NCBI GenBank assembly: GCA_022653075.1
Contig: JALCSB010000010.1
Coordinates: 1 to 64,000 of the forward strand
Direction of reading: 5' to 3'
Length of the DNA stretch: 64,000 bases
DNA from: Intestinimonas sp.
GTDB taxonomy: Bacteria; Bacillota; Clostridia; Oscillospirales; Oscillospiraceae
This document shows positions 26,436 to 34,936 of this stretch, piece by piece (the first letter of the stretch is position 1; each line of letters opens with the position of its first letter). The translations under genes and the position numbers were made by a program. The notes beneath the pieces were generated by a model. It saw nothing but the letters and a program-made list of their open reading frames with translations, did not search any database and was not told the DNA's origin.

Positions 26436-27197
26436 TTACTTCTCCTTTCCGCACACGTGCAGAATGGCCTCGGCCAGCCTCCGGTACTCTCCAGCCATAG
26501 CGCTGTCCGGGAACGCCTCCACCACGGTCTTTCCCAGCTCCTCCGCCTCCTGTACCGTTTCGCTCCGGTCCAGGATCCCGATAATGCCGGTATGCACATC
26601 CTCGGCCAGTTCTTCCACCTTCTCCTGTTCTTTTTTGACGTTCCGGCGATTCAAAACAATGCCGCCCAGTTCGGCGTACCCGCGGGAGCGGAAGTTATCC
26701 ACCGCCAGTGCAATATTAGCCGCGGCATGGAGGGCCATATTTTCTCCCGAGGTCAAAATAAACACCTTATCGGCATAGCCTCGGCGCATGGGCACGGAAA
26801 AGCCGCCGCAGACCACGTCGCCCAGTACGTCGTAAATAATAACGTCGGGCCTGAATGTCTCAAAGGCGCCCTTCTCCCGCAGCTTCTCCAGCGCGGCGGT
26901 AATGCCCCGCCCGGCACAGCCCAGGCCCGGTGTGGGTCCACCCGCTTCCACGCAGAGAACCCCCCGATACCCCCTGGATACCATATCGTCCAGGGTCAGG
27001 CCGCCGCCCCGCTCCCGGATAAGGTCCAGAACCGTCCGGGCCGACCTTCCGCCCAGAAGGCTGGAGGTGGAATCGGCCTTTGGGTCGCAGCCAATCTGCA
27101 TCACGGTCAGTCCCTGCTCGGCAAGCGCCGCGGAGACATTTGACACCGTGGTGGATTTCCCGATCCCGCCCTTTCCATAAACCGCAAACTGTATCAT
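26436..27197 (-). CDS. NifH-like iron protein (nitrogenase-like reductase ATPase)
   Basis: 253 residues. The P-loop is GKGGIGKST (8-16), followed by [10 protein letters not shown], and both cluster-bridging cysteines of iron proteins are present: GLGCAGRG (C94) and [11 protein letters not shown] (C130). It would be a homodimer carrying one 4Fe-4S cluster, passing electrons to the component 1-like subunits with ATP hydrolysis, as NifH, BchL and CfbC do. Start ATG 27197 has GGAGG and a four-base overlap (ATGA) with the HydE-like gene. Length and motifs fit the nitrogenase-like branch; substrate not predictable. Confidence 0.92.
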   Translation of the reverse strand: MIQFAVYGKGGIGKSTTVSNVSAALAEQGLTVMQIGCDPKADSTSSLLGGRSARTVLDLIRERGGGLTLDDMVSRGYRGVLCVEAGGPTPGLGCAGRGITAALEKLREKGAFETFRPDVIIYDVLGDVVCGGFSVPMRRGYADKVFILTSGENMALHAAANIALAVDNFRSRGYAELGGIVLNRRNVKKEQEKVEELAEDVHTGIIGILDRSETVQEAEELGKTVVEAFPDSAMAGEYRRLAEAILHVCGKEK

Positions 27198-28252
27198 CTG
27201 TGTTCCTCCCTGCTTTTGTAATCGCCCCGGGAAACGACCACCTCATAGCCGATCTCCCGCATGTGGCTCCGCAGGATATTCAGGCTTTCGGCGGCATCCT
27301 CTCCGGTGATGGCCTTATTGTCGTAAAGCGTGTAGTTCTTCCGCACCCCCACGGGAGACAAATTGGGCATGACCACATTCGCCCCCGCCAGCACACCCAG
27401 CTGCCGCCCGTCGCCACACACCGTACCCAGAGCGGTGGTGGCAGGCAGAAGCACATCCGGCAGCATGATGCGGCAAAGGCTCAGCAGTAGAAGCGTCGTC
27501 TCCGTGCTGCCGGCCGGACAGTCCCGAAAGGGCGTACCGTGGTGGGGAATAAACGGACCGATGCCGATCATCTCCGGCCGGAACCGGCTCATAAACACCA
27601 TATCCTCCGCCAGACATTCCACCGTCTGAAAGGGAGAACCCACCATCATGCCACAGCCCGTCTGGTACCCGATGTCCTTCAAATCCCGCAGGCAGCGCAT
27701 GCGGTTCCGCCACGACTGCTCCGGCGGGTGCAGCCTGCCGTAGTGGGCCTCGTCGGCTGTTTCATGCCGCAGCAGATACCGATTGGCTCCGGCATCAAAA
27801 AAGCACTTATATGCCTCGCGGCTTTTTTCCCCAACGGAGAGCGTTATGGCACAGTCCGGAAACTCCGCCCGGATGGCGGAGACGATGTCCGTTATCCGCC
27901 CGTCGGTAAAGTACGGGTCCTCTCCGCCCTGAAGCACGAACGTGCGAAACCCCGCCTGATATCCGGCGTGGCAGCACAGAAGGATTTCCTCCTTCGTCAG
28001 GCGGTACCGGACGGCACCGGTATTTTCCCGGCGGATACCGCAGTACAGGCAGTTATTTTTGCAGTAGTTGGTAAACTCTACAATTCCCCGGATATAGATT
28101 TTATTTCCGAAGCGGGCCGTTGTGATCGCGCGGGCCTTCTCCGCGGCGTAGGTTCTGTCCTCCTCGGTAAAGGTCCCCAGCAGCCGAACCCACTGGTCTG
28201 CGGGCAATGCCCGTTCCCGCTTCAGCCGGTCAATCCGTTCCGTGTTTTTCAT
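27194..28252 (-). CDS. HydE-like radical SAM enzyme
   Basis: 352 residues, the usual HydE length. The radical SAM cluster motif is CKNNCLYCG. HydE-type landmarks include [35 protein letters not shown] and [22 protein letters not shown]. HydE takes part in assembly of the H-cluster of [FeFe]-hydrogenase; here it sits directly before the NifH-like gene, with no hydF, hydG or hydrogenase in the window. It may act on a cofactor of this nitrogenase-like system or serve a hydrogenase elsewhere. ATG 28252 has AAGGA upstream; it overlaps the ATPase gene by 23 bases. A MetH/PylB/BioB-type relative is the alternative. Confidence 0.85.
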   Translation of the reverse strand: MKNTERIDRLKRERALPADQWVRLLGTFTEEDRTYAAEKARAITTARFGNKIYIRGIVEFTNYCKNNCLYCGIRRENTGAVRYRLTKEEILLCCHAGYQAGFRTFVLQGGEDPYFTDGRITDIVSAIRAEFPDCAITLSVGEKSREAYKCFFDAGANRYLLRHETADEAHYGRLHPPEQSWRNRMRCLRDLKDIGYQTGCGMMVGSPFQTVECLAEDMVFMSRFRPEMIGIGPFIPHHGTPFRDCPAGSTETTLLLLSLCRIMLPDVLLPATTALGTVCGDGRQLGVLAGANVVMPNLSPVGVRKNYTLYDNKAITGEDAAESLNILRSHMREIGYEVVVSRGDYKSREEHR

Positions 28253-29354
28253 CTCGGAATTCCTTCTTTCTCGGAAACACACCGGGGGCGTAGGTCGCCT
28301 TCACGCTGACCCCCGGCAGAATGCTCAGCCTTGCCACCAGCGTCTGAATCTCCCGCTCGGGCGCGTCAAAGGTGATCGTAATGATATGGACGCCGCCGTC
28401 CGGATAGGGCATGCCCATGCGGCCCACCGCGTAGCGGCCATACGCATGCAAAAGGTCATTGATCTTCTCTGCCGCACCGCCGCAGCCATCCGCCATAATA
28501 ATCGAGACAATGGCTAGGCTCCGCGAACCACTCCTGGCGGCATGACTCATGGGGGCCCCCGTATCCCGAGTCACCCACAGCGGGACCACGTCCCGCAGGA
28601 CCTGGCCCGGCGTCTCAATCTCCCCGATGACAGCCCTGACTCCAAAGGCCCGCTGAATATTCTCCTCCGTGACCACCTGACCCACCTCACCGAACAGGGA
28701 ATCCCCGTTTTCGCCCAGCAGAAGGGCCTTGTTCGCCCGCTGCATGGCGTGGGCGGGAAAGTGGGTATTAAATACGCATGTCATACCATCGGCGGCCAGC
28801 GCCGACAGGGTCTCCATAATGAGAAGCTGGTTTTTAAAGTCCAGATTGGATTCCGGTTCGTCCAGAATCAAAATTCTGGGCTCGGCGGCCAGCGCCCGGG
28901 CAATCAGTACCATCTGAAGCTCGCCGCCGCTGATCTCCGAGCATCTTTTTCGCATCAGTTTGGTAATGTGCAGGCGCTCCATAGCGGCGTGGGCCCTGTC
29001 CAGGTCCTCCGGTCCCGGCTGGGCAAACATGCCAATATGGCTGCTCCTGCCCAGCAGGACCATTTCCTCGGCGGTACAGGCGGATGCCGCACCGCGTGCC
29101 TGAGGCACATAAGCAAGGCTGGTCCAGCGCTCCCGGAACGGCATCTTGTGAATATCCCGTCCGTCGAGCAGGCTCTGCCCGCTTTTCCAGCGCAGAAACC
29201 CCATCGTACACCGCAAAAGCGTGGTCTTTCCGGCTCCGTTCGGCCCCAGAATCGCGACGATATCGCCAGGCCGGGTTTCAAAATTTACATTGCGCAGAAT
29301 CGGGCGGCCGTTTTTTCCGTAAGAATAGCAGCCGTCCTTCACCGTCAGCGTCAC
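28230..29354 (-). CDS. FecE/BtuD-type ABC ATPase fused to a TM1266-family domain
   Basis: 374 residues. The first 250 form an iron-siderophore/B12-type ATPase: GPNGAGKTT, a Q-loop, EISGGELQMVLIARAL, RILILDEPESNLD. The C-terminal 85 or so residues (LAIVSIIMADGCGGAAEKINDLLHAYGRYAVGRMGMPYPDGGVHIITITFDAP) closely match the separate TM1266-type protein at the operon head (VGRMGIPY...INIISIAVDAP). This domain is usually found beside [FeFe]-hydrogenase maturation genes; fusion to an ABC ATPase is unusual. GTG 29354, in a GTGA overlap with the permease stop, is chosen over GTG 29363. Confidence 0.88.
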   Translation of the reverse strand: MTLTVKDGCYSYGKNGRPILRNVNFETRPGDIVAILGPNGAGKTTLLRCTMGFLRWKSGQSLLDGRDIHKMPFRERWTSLAYVPQARGAASACTAEEMVLLGRSSHIGMFAQPGPEDLDRAHAAMERLHITKLMRKRCSEISGGELQMVLIARALAAEPRILILDEPESNLDFKNQLLIMETLSALAADGMTCVFNTHFPAHAMQRANKALLLGENGDSLFGEVGQVVTEENIQRAFGVRAVIGEIETPGQVLRDVVPLWVTRDTGAPMSHAARSGSRSLAIVSIIMADGCGGAAEKINDLLHAYGRYAVGRMGMPYPDGGVHIITITFDAPEREIQTLVARLSILPGVSVKATYAPGVFPRKKEFRDEKHGTD

Positions 29355-30385
29355 AGCCGCCACCCCCCGCTTTTCCGCATAAGCATCACAAAAAACGGCG
29401 CGCCGATGATGGCGGTTAGAACAGATATGGGAATCTCCGCAGCGGAAACACTGCGGGCTATGGTATCCACCACCACCATGAAGCCGGCACCAACACAGAT
29501 GGAGGCCGGAATCAGCGCCAAGTGGTTATTCCCAAACCGCATCCGGCAGATGTGCGGTACCAGCAGCCCCACCCAGCCCACCTGGCCGCACATGGAAACG
29601 CAGGAGGCGGTCATGGCTGTGGCGCACAGAACAGTAACGGCGCGCAGGGCCTGAATATTGGTACCGGAGGCTCTGGCTTCATCGTCCGAGAGGGGCAGCA
29701 GATTCATCCGCCACCGCAGCAGGAACAGGACCAGAAGCCCCCCCAGAATCAGCGGTGCACCCACGGCAAGGGACGAGTAGCTCTTTCCGTTGAGGCTGCC
29801 CATGAGCCAGTAGGTGATGGCGGGAAGCTCCGACTCCGTGTCGGCCGTAAACTTGACCAGTGAGACCAGCGCCGTAAACAGGGAGCCGATCATGATACCG
29901 GCCAGCACCACGGTGTTTACCGACCGTCCACGGCCGGTTCCGGCCAAGACGGTCAGCGCCACGGCCGTAATCCCGAATACCAGCGCCGCCAGCTGGATGC
30001 CAAGCTGGCCGAGTCCCAGCAGAATTCCCAACGCGGCGCCAAAGCTGGCTCCGGAGGCCACCCCCAGCGTGTCCGGGGTCGCCAGCGGATTGGAAAACAG
30101 GCTCTGGAACGCGCAGCCAGCCACCGACAGACCGGCGCCGGTCAGAAGTGCCAGCAGGATACGGGGAAACCGAATGGACCAGAGGACCTTTCCGGTCTGC
30201 ACCCCCACATCGTACGCCGCGCCGAACTGATGGGCCACGGACTGAAAAATCGTTACGGGGGGAATCCAGATTCGGCCAACGGCCAGCGCGATCAGCACCG
30301 TGATCACCGGAAACAGCAGCAGCCCAACCACCGCCAGTACCGAGAGCGTACCGGCCGGGCGCTTACTCGCTTTGAGTGATGACAT
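29351..30385 (-). CDS. FecCD/BtuC-type ABC permease
   Basis: 344 residues from ATG 30385 (the track's 30592 start adds 69 unsupported residues). Family landmarks: IRFPRILLALLTGAGLSVAGCAFQSLFSNPLATPDTLGVASGASFGA near the first third and GQVGWVGLLVPHICRMRFGNNH in the second half, with nine or ten membrane helices. It forms the channel for the ligand bound by the lipoprotein at the operon end. It overlaps the TM1266 gene by 23 bases. Confidence 0.93.
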   Translation of the reverse strand: MSSLKASKRPAGTLSVLAVVGLLLFPVITVLIALAVGRIWIPPVTIFQSVAHQFGAAYDVGVQTGKVLWSIRFPRILLALLTGAGLSVAGCAFQSLFSNPLATPDTLGVASGASFGAALGILLGLGQLGIQLAALVFGITAVALTVLAGTGRGRSVNTVVLAGIMIGSLFTALVSLVKFTADTESELPAITYWLMGSLNGKSYSSLAVGAPLILGGLLVLFLLRWRMNLLPLSDDEARASGTNIQALRAVTVLCATAMTASCVSMCGQVGWVGLLVPHICRMRFGNNHLALIPASICVGAGFMVVVDTIARSVSAAEIPISVLTAIIGAPFFVMLMRKSGGWRL

Positions 30386-30623
30386 TGGAATAGGCCGCCT
30401 TGGCGCTGACGTCGGGAAGCTTCCCAATCTTCCCCGATAATGCGCTGATAATGTCCTGTGGCGCATCCACCGCGATACTGATGATGTTAATTCCCCGGCT
30501 GCGGTACGGAATCCCCATCCGGCCGACGATATATGCCCCATACTCATGAAGGATTTCATTAAGCTGCTCCACGGATGCCAGGTTCTCCACAATTACACCA
30601 ATAATGGCCACGCGTGTCTCCAT
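30363..30623 (-). CDS. TM1266-family small regulator-like protein
   Basis: 86 residues from ATG 30623 with GGGGAG upstream. It has the short ferredoxin-like/NikR-C-like layout of the TM1266 family (iron-only hydrogenase system putative regulator): VAIIGVIVENLASVEQLNEILHEYGAYIVGRMGIPYRSRGINIISIAVDAP. No DNA-binding arm is visible, so a sensory or regulatory role is inferred. First gene of the operon; a second copy of the same domain is fused to the ABC ATPase two genes downstream. Confidence 0.82.
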   Translation of the reverse strand: METRVAIIGVIVENLASVEQLNEILHEYGAYIVGRMGIPYRSRGINIISIAVDAPQDIISALSGKIGKLPDVSAKAAYSNVITQSE

Positions 30624-30653
30624 ATTTTTTCTCCCCCTAACAACGTAGTTTAA

Positions 30654-30774
30654 AATAAAAAAGGACTGCACCGGAACGATGCAGTCACATACCTTTCCCG
30701 CTGTCAAATACATCGGGAACTCTCGTATATTTCCGTATCTTTCATCTCAAAAACATTTTTCGATGTCAGGCTAC
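30654..30774 (-). ncRNA. structured leader with antiterminator/terminator, candidate riboswitch
   Basis: Minus strand, between the promoter and the first gene. Pairings seen: CCGTA with TACGG, ACAT with ATGT around CGAAAA, TTCCCG with CGGGAA, then a terminator GACTGCA / TGCAGTC (30664-30686) followed by a T-rich tract. CGATGTA, which overlaps and follows the TTCCCG arm, can instead pair with TGCATCG in the 5' arm of the terminator (seven pairs, one G-U). This is the layout of a transcription attenuator. I recognise no known riboswitch class. Confidence 0.6.
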
Positions 30775-30780
30775 GGAGTT

Positions 30781-30809
30781 AGTCTAGCATACTGCCCAAA
30801 GGAATGCAA
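30781..30809 (-). promoter_or_regulatory. sigma-A promoter of the nitrogenase-like operon
   Basis: Minus strand: TTGCAT, 17-base spacer, TAGACT with TG upstream (extended -10). It opens the structured leader and eight-gene operon. Confidence 0.65.
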
Positions 30810-30851
30810 GAATTCCCCTTCGTCTTTCAACTTTTCCGGATCAGGAAAAAA

Positions 30852-30885
30852 GCCGGCCGTTCCCGGAAGAACGGCCGGCCTTTTT
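30852..30885. terminator. intrinsic terminator after the M23 gene
   Basis: 11-bp stem GCCGGCCGTTC / GAACGGCCGGC, with T runs on both exits. It ends the M23 gene and insulates the operon downstream. Confidence 0.9.
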
Positions 30886-30890
30886 CACAT

Positions 30891-31589
30891 TCAGCGCTCG
30901 GGAAGAATCGTTTCCGGATCCACGGGTTGTCCCTTCTGCCGCATCTCAAAGTATAGGTGGGGCGGACGGGCCGACTCGGCGATGGCCGTCTGTCCCACGG
31001 AGCCGATTACATCGCCTGTGCTGACTTTATCGCCTGTTTTCACGGTGGGCAGCGCCGCCAGATTGGAATATACACTCTCCATATCGTCCGCGTGACGAAT
31101 GATGACAGTCGTCCCCATCAGGTCGTCCTGCTTCACATCCTCCACTGTTCCGGCCGAAGTGGCCAGAACCTGGGTCCCCAAGTCTGCCGCGATGTCGATT
31201 CCACTGTGGGTGCGCCAGTCTCCCATTGTCTCGTCATAGGCCAGAACCTCCAGCGAAAAATCCGCGATGACCTTGCCCTGCACCGGCCAGGTATAGACCG
31301 AGGCCCCAATGGTAGCGGCCGAAGCGCTCGGCTCGGCGGCCTTCACCTTGGATGAGGCAGACGGCTTCGTGGTGGGCGACACGGTCGGCTTAACAGGCGT
31401 CACCGTCTGCATGGACGGCGTCACCGTCACCTGAACGGGCGCGGATACCGTCTGCCCGGTTTTACTGTGCATGGAAGAAAAAAGATAATAGCCCGAAATT
31501 CCCATTGCGGCGACGCACAGGAATAGGACTATGTAGAAGCCCTTTCCCGCCATAAAGTCGCCGATGCGTTGTACGATTGGTTTCTTCAT
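30891..31589 (-). CDS. SpoIIQ-like M23 (LytM) domain protein
   Basis: 232 residues. One N-terminal membrane anchor (GFYIVLFLCVAAMGISGYYLF), a Thr/Ser/Pro-rich stalk (about 45-90), then a LytM domain: VYTWPVQGKVIADFS, THSGIDIAADLGTQVLA, PHLYFEM. The HxxxD zinc motif is present but the HxH motif is HLY, so one zinc ligand is replaced. Size, anchor and domain resemble SpoIIQ, which links the engulfing membranes during sporulation and is not always catalytic. The usual spoIID/spoIIID neighbours are absent, so other M23 anchors remain possible. Confidence 0.75.
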   Translation of the reverse strand: MKKPIVQRIGDFMAGKGFYIVLFLCVAAMGISGYYLFSSMHSKTGQTVSAPVQVTVTPSMQTVTPVKPTVSPTTKPSASSKVKAAEPSASAATIGASVYTWPVQGKVIADFSLEVLAYDETMGDWRTHSGIDIAADLGTQVLATSAGTVEDVKQDDLMGTTVIIRHADDMESVYSNLAALPTVKTGDKVSTGDVIGSVGQTAIAESARPPHLYFEMRQKGQPVDPETILPER

Positions 31590-31760
31590 GAAAACACCTC
31601 CCGGAGCCTATTGTGGACAAGTTTTTCAGCGGTTATACGCGGTCTTCCGCTTTTTTCCGCACGCACCGGAAATTTAAGGTTTTTTTAATCTTTCTCTTGG
31701 TTCTTCTTTATATTTTTCCTGTATAATACAACTATAAATGCAAGAATGGCAGCCTGGGGA

Positions 31761-31805
31761 TTGACAGGTGACAATGTGTCGTATATACTGATATGACAAT
31801 TTGTC
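31761..31805 (+). promoter_or_regulatory. promoter with paired operators of the TetR/efflux operon
   Basis: Near-consensus promoter TTGACA-N17-TATACT (31761-31789). The spacer contains TGACAATGTGTC (31769-31780), and TGACAATTTGTC (31794-31805) covers the transcript start; both are near-palindromes centred 25 bases apart. They are probably autoregulatory operators for the TetR protein that follows. Confidence 0.75.
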
Positions 31806-31826
31806 ATGTGGAGGAGGTATTTAGGC

Positions 31827-32450
31827 GTGCCAAGCACCACGTTTTTTAATTTACCGGAGGAAAAGCGCCAACGGCTGCTGGCTGCCGCCCGCTCCGAATT
31901 TGCCCATGTTCCCTATCCGGATGTGTCCATTAACCAGATCATCCGTGGCGCGGGCATCCCACGGGGCAGCTTTTACATGTATTTTCAGGATAAAGCCGAC
32001 CTGTTCCGCTATCTGCTTCAATGCCACAACGAACAGTTCGAGTCGGAACTGTGCCTGCTTCTTCGGGAACACCACGGTGACCTGTTTGCCGCCGCCATGG
32101 CTTTGTTCGACCACATCCGGGATGAGAAGCAGAGTTCGCTCGGCACACAGAAATACGAGTTCATGTCCCAGGTCATACGGCTCAATCAGCAGCTGTGGTC
32201 CGCCGACCTGGCGGCGGCCTGCGCCTCCGCACATGCGGGTACGCCCGCCTTTCTGGCGCTGATCGACACGAGCCGTCTGGACCTTCGTGGTCCCGAGGAC
32301 CTGCGGGATATGCTGCATATCCTCTCCTATGTAACAGCCACTGCTTTTCACCTGGGCGCCATGACGGGCGATACGGAGGCCGTCCGCGCCCAGTATTCGA
32401 ATTTTCTGCGTATCCTTCAGCGGGGCATGTCCAGCAAACCCGCGGTTTGA
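31827..32450 (+). CDS. TetR family transcriptional regulator
   Basis: 207 residues from GTG 31827, preceded by GGAGG. N-terminal helix-turn-helix: VSINQIIRGAGIPRGSFYMYFQDKADLF, the TetR signature. The C-terminal part is the variable ligand-binding region. It heads an operon encoding a MacA-like adaptor, MacB-like ATPase and permease and an SLH protein, and so probably represses them in response to an antimicrobial or metabolite. Confidence 0.92.
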   Translation: MPSTTFFNLPEEKRQRLLAAARSEFAHVPYPDVSINQIIRGAGIPRGSFYMYFQDKADLFRYLLQCHNEQFESELCLLLREHHGDLFAAAMALFDHIRDEKQSSLGTQKYEFMSQVIRLNQQLWSADLAAACASAHAGTPAFLALIDTSRLDLRGPEDLRDMLHILSYVTATAFHLGAMTGDTEAVRAQYSNFLRILQRGMSSKPAV

Positions 32451-32485
32451 TCGATATTTTCAATCTGCAAAAAGGAGACACCGCT

Positions 32486-34159
32486 ATGGAAACAACACAG
32501 CTCAAACCGGAGGCTAACCCTGAAAAGCCCGCCTCCCCAACCCCTGCCGCGGGCGGCACCGCACACGCGCCGTTCAAGCCAAAAAAGAAACGTAAATGGC
32601 CTAAGCGGCTCATTATCTTTGCCGTAATCGCGGCGGCCGTCTTTTTCCTGTTCATCCGGCCCCGCCTCAACAGCAGCGGCAGTTCGGTCTTATCCAGCTA
32701 CCTGCCCACCGAGGTCATCCGTCAAGACCTTACGGTTTCTGTCTCTGGCACCGGTACCATTCAACCCAATGATTCCTTTAAGGCCACGCCGCTGGTAAAG
32801 GGTGAGATTCTGGAGGCCCCCTTCGAGGAAGGCGACACCGTCCACAAGGGCGACCTGTTGTTCCGCATTGATGCCAAGGACGTAGAGAACCAAATCCAAC
32901 AGGCTCAGCTTTCTTTACAGCAGGCCCAAGTTACTTATAACAACTTGCTCAAGACCCGCTCCGACAATAACACGGACCGCACCATCACCGCACCAGCCAC
33001 CGGCGTTATTGAAAAGCTGTACGTAAATCAGGATGATTCTATCACCACCGGCTCCACCATCGCGGACCTTCTGGACCGGACTCACCTCAAACTGGTGCTC
33101 CCCTTCCACTCTGCCGATACCGCCAACATCTACATTGGCGAACCTGCCGCAGTCACCGTTGACGGAAGTTTGGAAACGGTACAGGGCACGGTGGACTTTA
33201 TATCCGCCGCCGATGAAGTGGGCGCGGGCGGTGCGCTTATCCGCCAGGTCACCATTCTGGTCGTCAACCCCGGCGCCCTATCCGACAGCAGCAGCGGCAC
33301 GGCCGTTATCGGTTCCTCCTCCTGCTCCGCCAGCGGAACCTTCCAGTACATCACCAGCAAGAAGATTCTCGCCAAGACATCTGGTAATCTGGACCATCTG
33401 TACGTCAAGGAGGGCGATCTAGTAGGCAGCGGCCAGACGTTGGGCGTTATCGCCGCCACCGATATGGACGCGCAGATTGAAAACGCCCGCATCGCCGTGG
33501 ATAACGCCAAGCTCACCTTGCAAAATGCGCAGGACAGCCTGGACGATTACAGCATCACCTCCCCCATTGACGGCAAAGTCATCGAGAAAAACTACAAAGT
33601 GGGGGACAACATAGACACCTCTGCTTCTACTACCACCACGTACATGGCCGTGGTCTATGATTTGTCCCGGCTCACCTTTGACATGAATATTGATGAGCTG
33701 GACATCAGCAAGGTCCAGGTGGGACAGACCGTGAACATCACCGTGGATGCCCTGGATTCCCGTTCGTTTACCGGACATGTGGATAAAATCAACGTGAACG
33801 GCACCACGAAGGACGGGGCCACCACTTATCCGGTCACCATAGTGGTGGATGACCCCCAGGACCTGCTTCCCGGTATGAACGTTTCGGCCACCATTATCTC
33901 CGAGACGATTCCAGACGCCCTGTGCATCCCCGTGGACGCCGTGGCACGGAACAACATGGTCACGGTGGCTGATCCCGGCGCACTGAGTGAGGACGGCTCC
34001 GGCGTAGTGGATTCCAGTAAGCTGCGCGAGGTACAGGTGACATTAGGCCGCAGCAACGACCAGTATATTGAAGTACTGGACGGCCTGTCGGAGGGCGACG
34101 TAGTCGTCATCCAAAATGTCTCCTCCAACTTCTACGACCAGATGAGAAGGGGCGATTAA
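32486..34159 (+). CDS. MacA/HlyD-type efflux adaptor (periplasmic adaptor subunit family)
   Basis: 557 residues from ATG 32486 with AAAAGGAG upstream (the track's 32195 start overlaps tetR). A basic cytoplasmic tail, one membrane anchor (RLIIFAVIAAAVFFLFI), then two lipoyl-like barrel segments with a helical hairpin (QQAQLSLQQAQVTYNN; AQIENARIAVDNAKLTLQNAQDSL) and a beta-barrel/MP domain (FTGHVDKINVNGTTKDGATTYPVTIVVDDPQDLLPGMNVSATI). Being duplicated, it is longer than typical MacA. It would bridge the ABC permease and the cell-wall side. Confidence 0.9.
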   Translation: METTQLKPEANPEKPASPTPAAGGTAHAPFKPKKKRKWPKRLIIFAVIAAAVFFLFIRPRLNSSGSSVLSSYLPTEVIRQDLTVSVSGTGTIQPNDSFKATPLVKGEILEAPFEEGDTVHKGDLLFRIDAKDVENQIQQAQLSLQQAQVTYNNLLKTRSDNNTDRTITAPATGVIEKLYVNQDDSITTGSTIADLLDRTHLKLVLPFHSADTANIYIGEPAAVTVDGSLETVQGTVDFISAADEVGAGGALIRQVTILVVNPGALSDSSSGTAVIGSSSCSASGTFQYITSKKILAKTSGNLDHLYVKEGDLVGSGQTLGVIAATDMDAQIENARIAVDNAKLTLQNAQDSLDDYSITSPIDGKVIEKNYKVGDNIDTSASTTTTYMAVVYDLSRLTFDMNIDELDISKVQVGQTVNITVDALDSRSFTGHVDKINVNGTTKDGATTYPVTIVVDDPQDLLPGMNVSATIISETIPDALCIPVDAVARNNMVTVADPGALSEDGSGVVDSSKLREVQVTLGRSNDQYIEVLDGLSEGDVVVIQNVSSNFYDQMRRGD

Positions 34160-34162
34160 ACC

Positions 34163-34936
34163 ATGGGACACCTCATCGAGCTGAAGGATCTTTATAAGAT
34201 TTATCAGATGGGCGATTCGGAGGTTCGGGCACTGGACGGGGTTTCTCTCACCATCGACCGGGGAGAATTTGTGGCCATCGTGGGCCAGTCCGGGTCTGGT
34301 AAATCCACCGCCATGAACATCATCGGCTGCCTGGATGTCCCTACCTCCGGAAGCTATCATTTAAATGGGATCGACGTGTCCACCATGGACGACGACCAGC
34401 AGGCCGAGATTCGCAACAAAATGCTGGGCTTTATTTTCCAGCAGTATAATCTAATCCCCAAGCTGAATGTACTGGAAAACGTGGAGCTGCCGCTGCTCTA
34501 TGCCGGCCTACCCAACGCGGACCGGAGGGACGCTGCCATGGAGGCACTGCACCGCGTGGGGCTGGCCGATAAATACAAACATCTGCCCAGCCAGCTTTCC
34601 GGAGGCCAGCAGCAACGGGTGTCCATCGCCCGCGCTCTGGCCGGCGCCCCGTCGGTTATTCTGGCTGACGAACCTACCGGCGCACTGGATTCCCGCACCG
34701 GTAGGGAAGTGCTGGGATTCCTGCAAAAACTTAATCATGAGGGCAACACGGTTGTTCTCATCACCCATGACAACTCCATCGCCGTAAAGGCACAGCGCAT
34801 CGTCCGCCTGCAGGACGGACACATCATTTATGATGGAGACTCCAGCGACCCGGCGGCCGTGGTCCAGCCCAACGAGGATGCGGAGGACACCGACGTCGGT
34901 TTTGGAGATCAAGAGGAAAAGGCGGTGATGCCATGA
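34163..34936 (+). CDS. MacB-type ABC efflux ATPase
   Basis: 257 residues. [40 protein letters not shown] and [12 protein letters not shown] are the LolD/MacB-type landmarks. It begins four bases after the adaptor and pairs with the next permease. An acidic C-terminal tail ([15 protein letters not shown]) extends beyond the usual end. Confidence 0.93.
   Translation: MGHLIELKDLYKIYQMGDSEVRALDGVSLTIDRGEFVAIVGQSGSGKSTAMNIIGCLDVPTSGSYHLNGIDVSTMDDDQQAEIRNKMLGFIFQQYNLIPKLNVLENVELPLLYAGLPNADRRDAAMEALHRVGLADKYKHLPSQLSGGQQQRVSIARALAGAPSVILADEPTGALDSRTGREVLGFLQKLNHEGNTVVLITHDNSIAVKAQRIVRLQDGHIIYDGDSSDPAAVVQPNEDAEDTDVGFGDQEEKAVMP

Noticed and set aside
23955-27197. True nitrogen fixation genes
   Set aside because: No nifB, nifE or nifN nearby, component 1 subunits are shorter than NifD/NifK, and the operon carries an importer; a nitrogenase-like reductase is the safer call.
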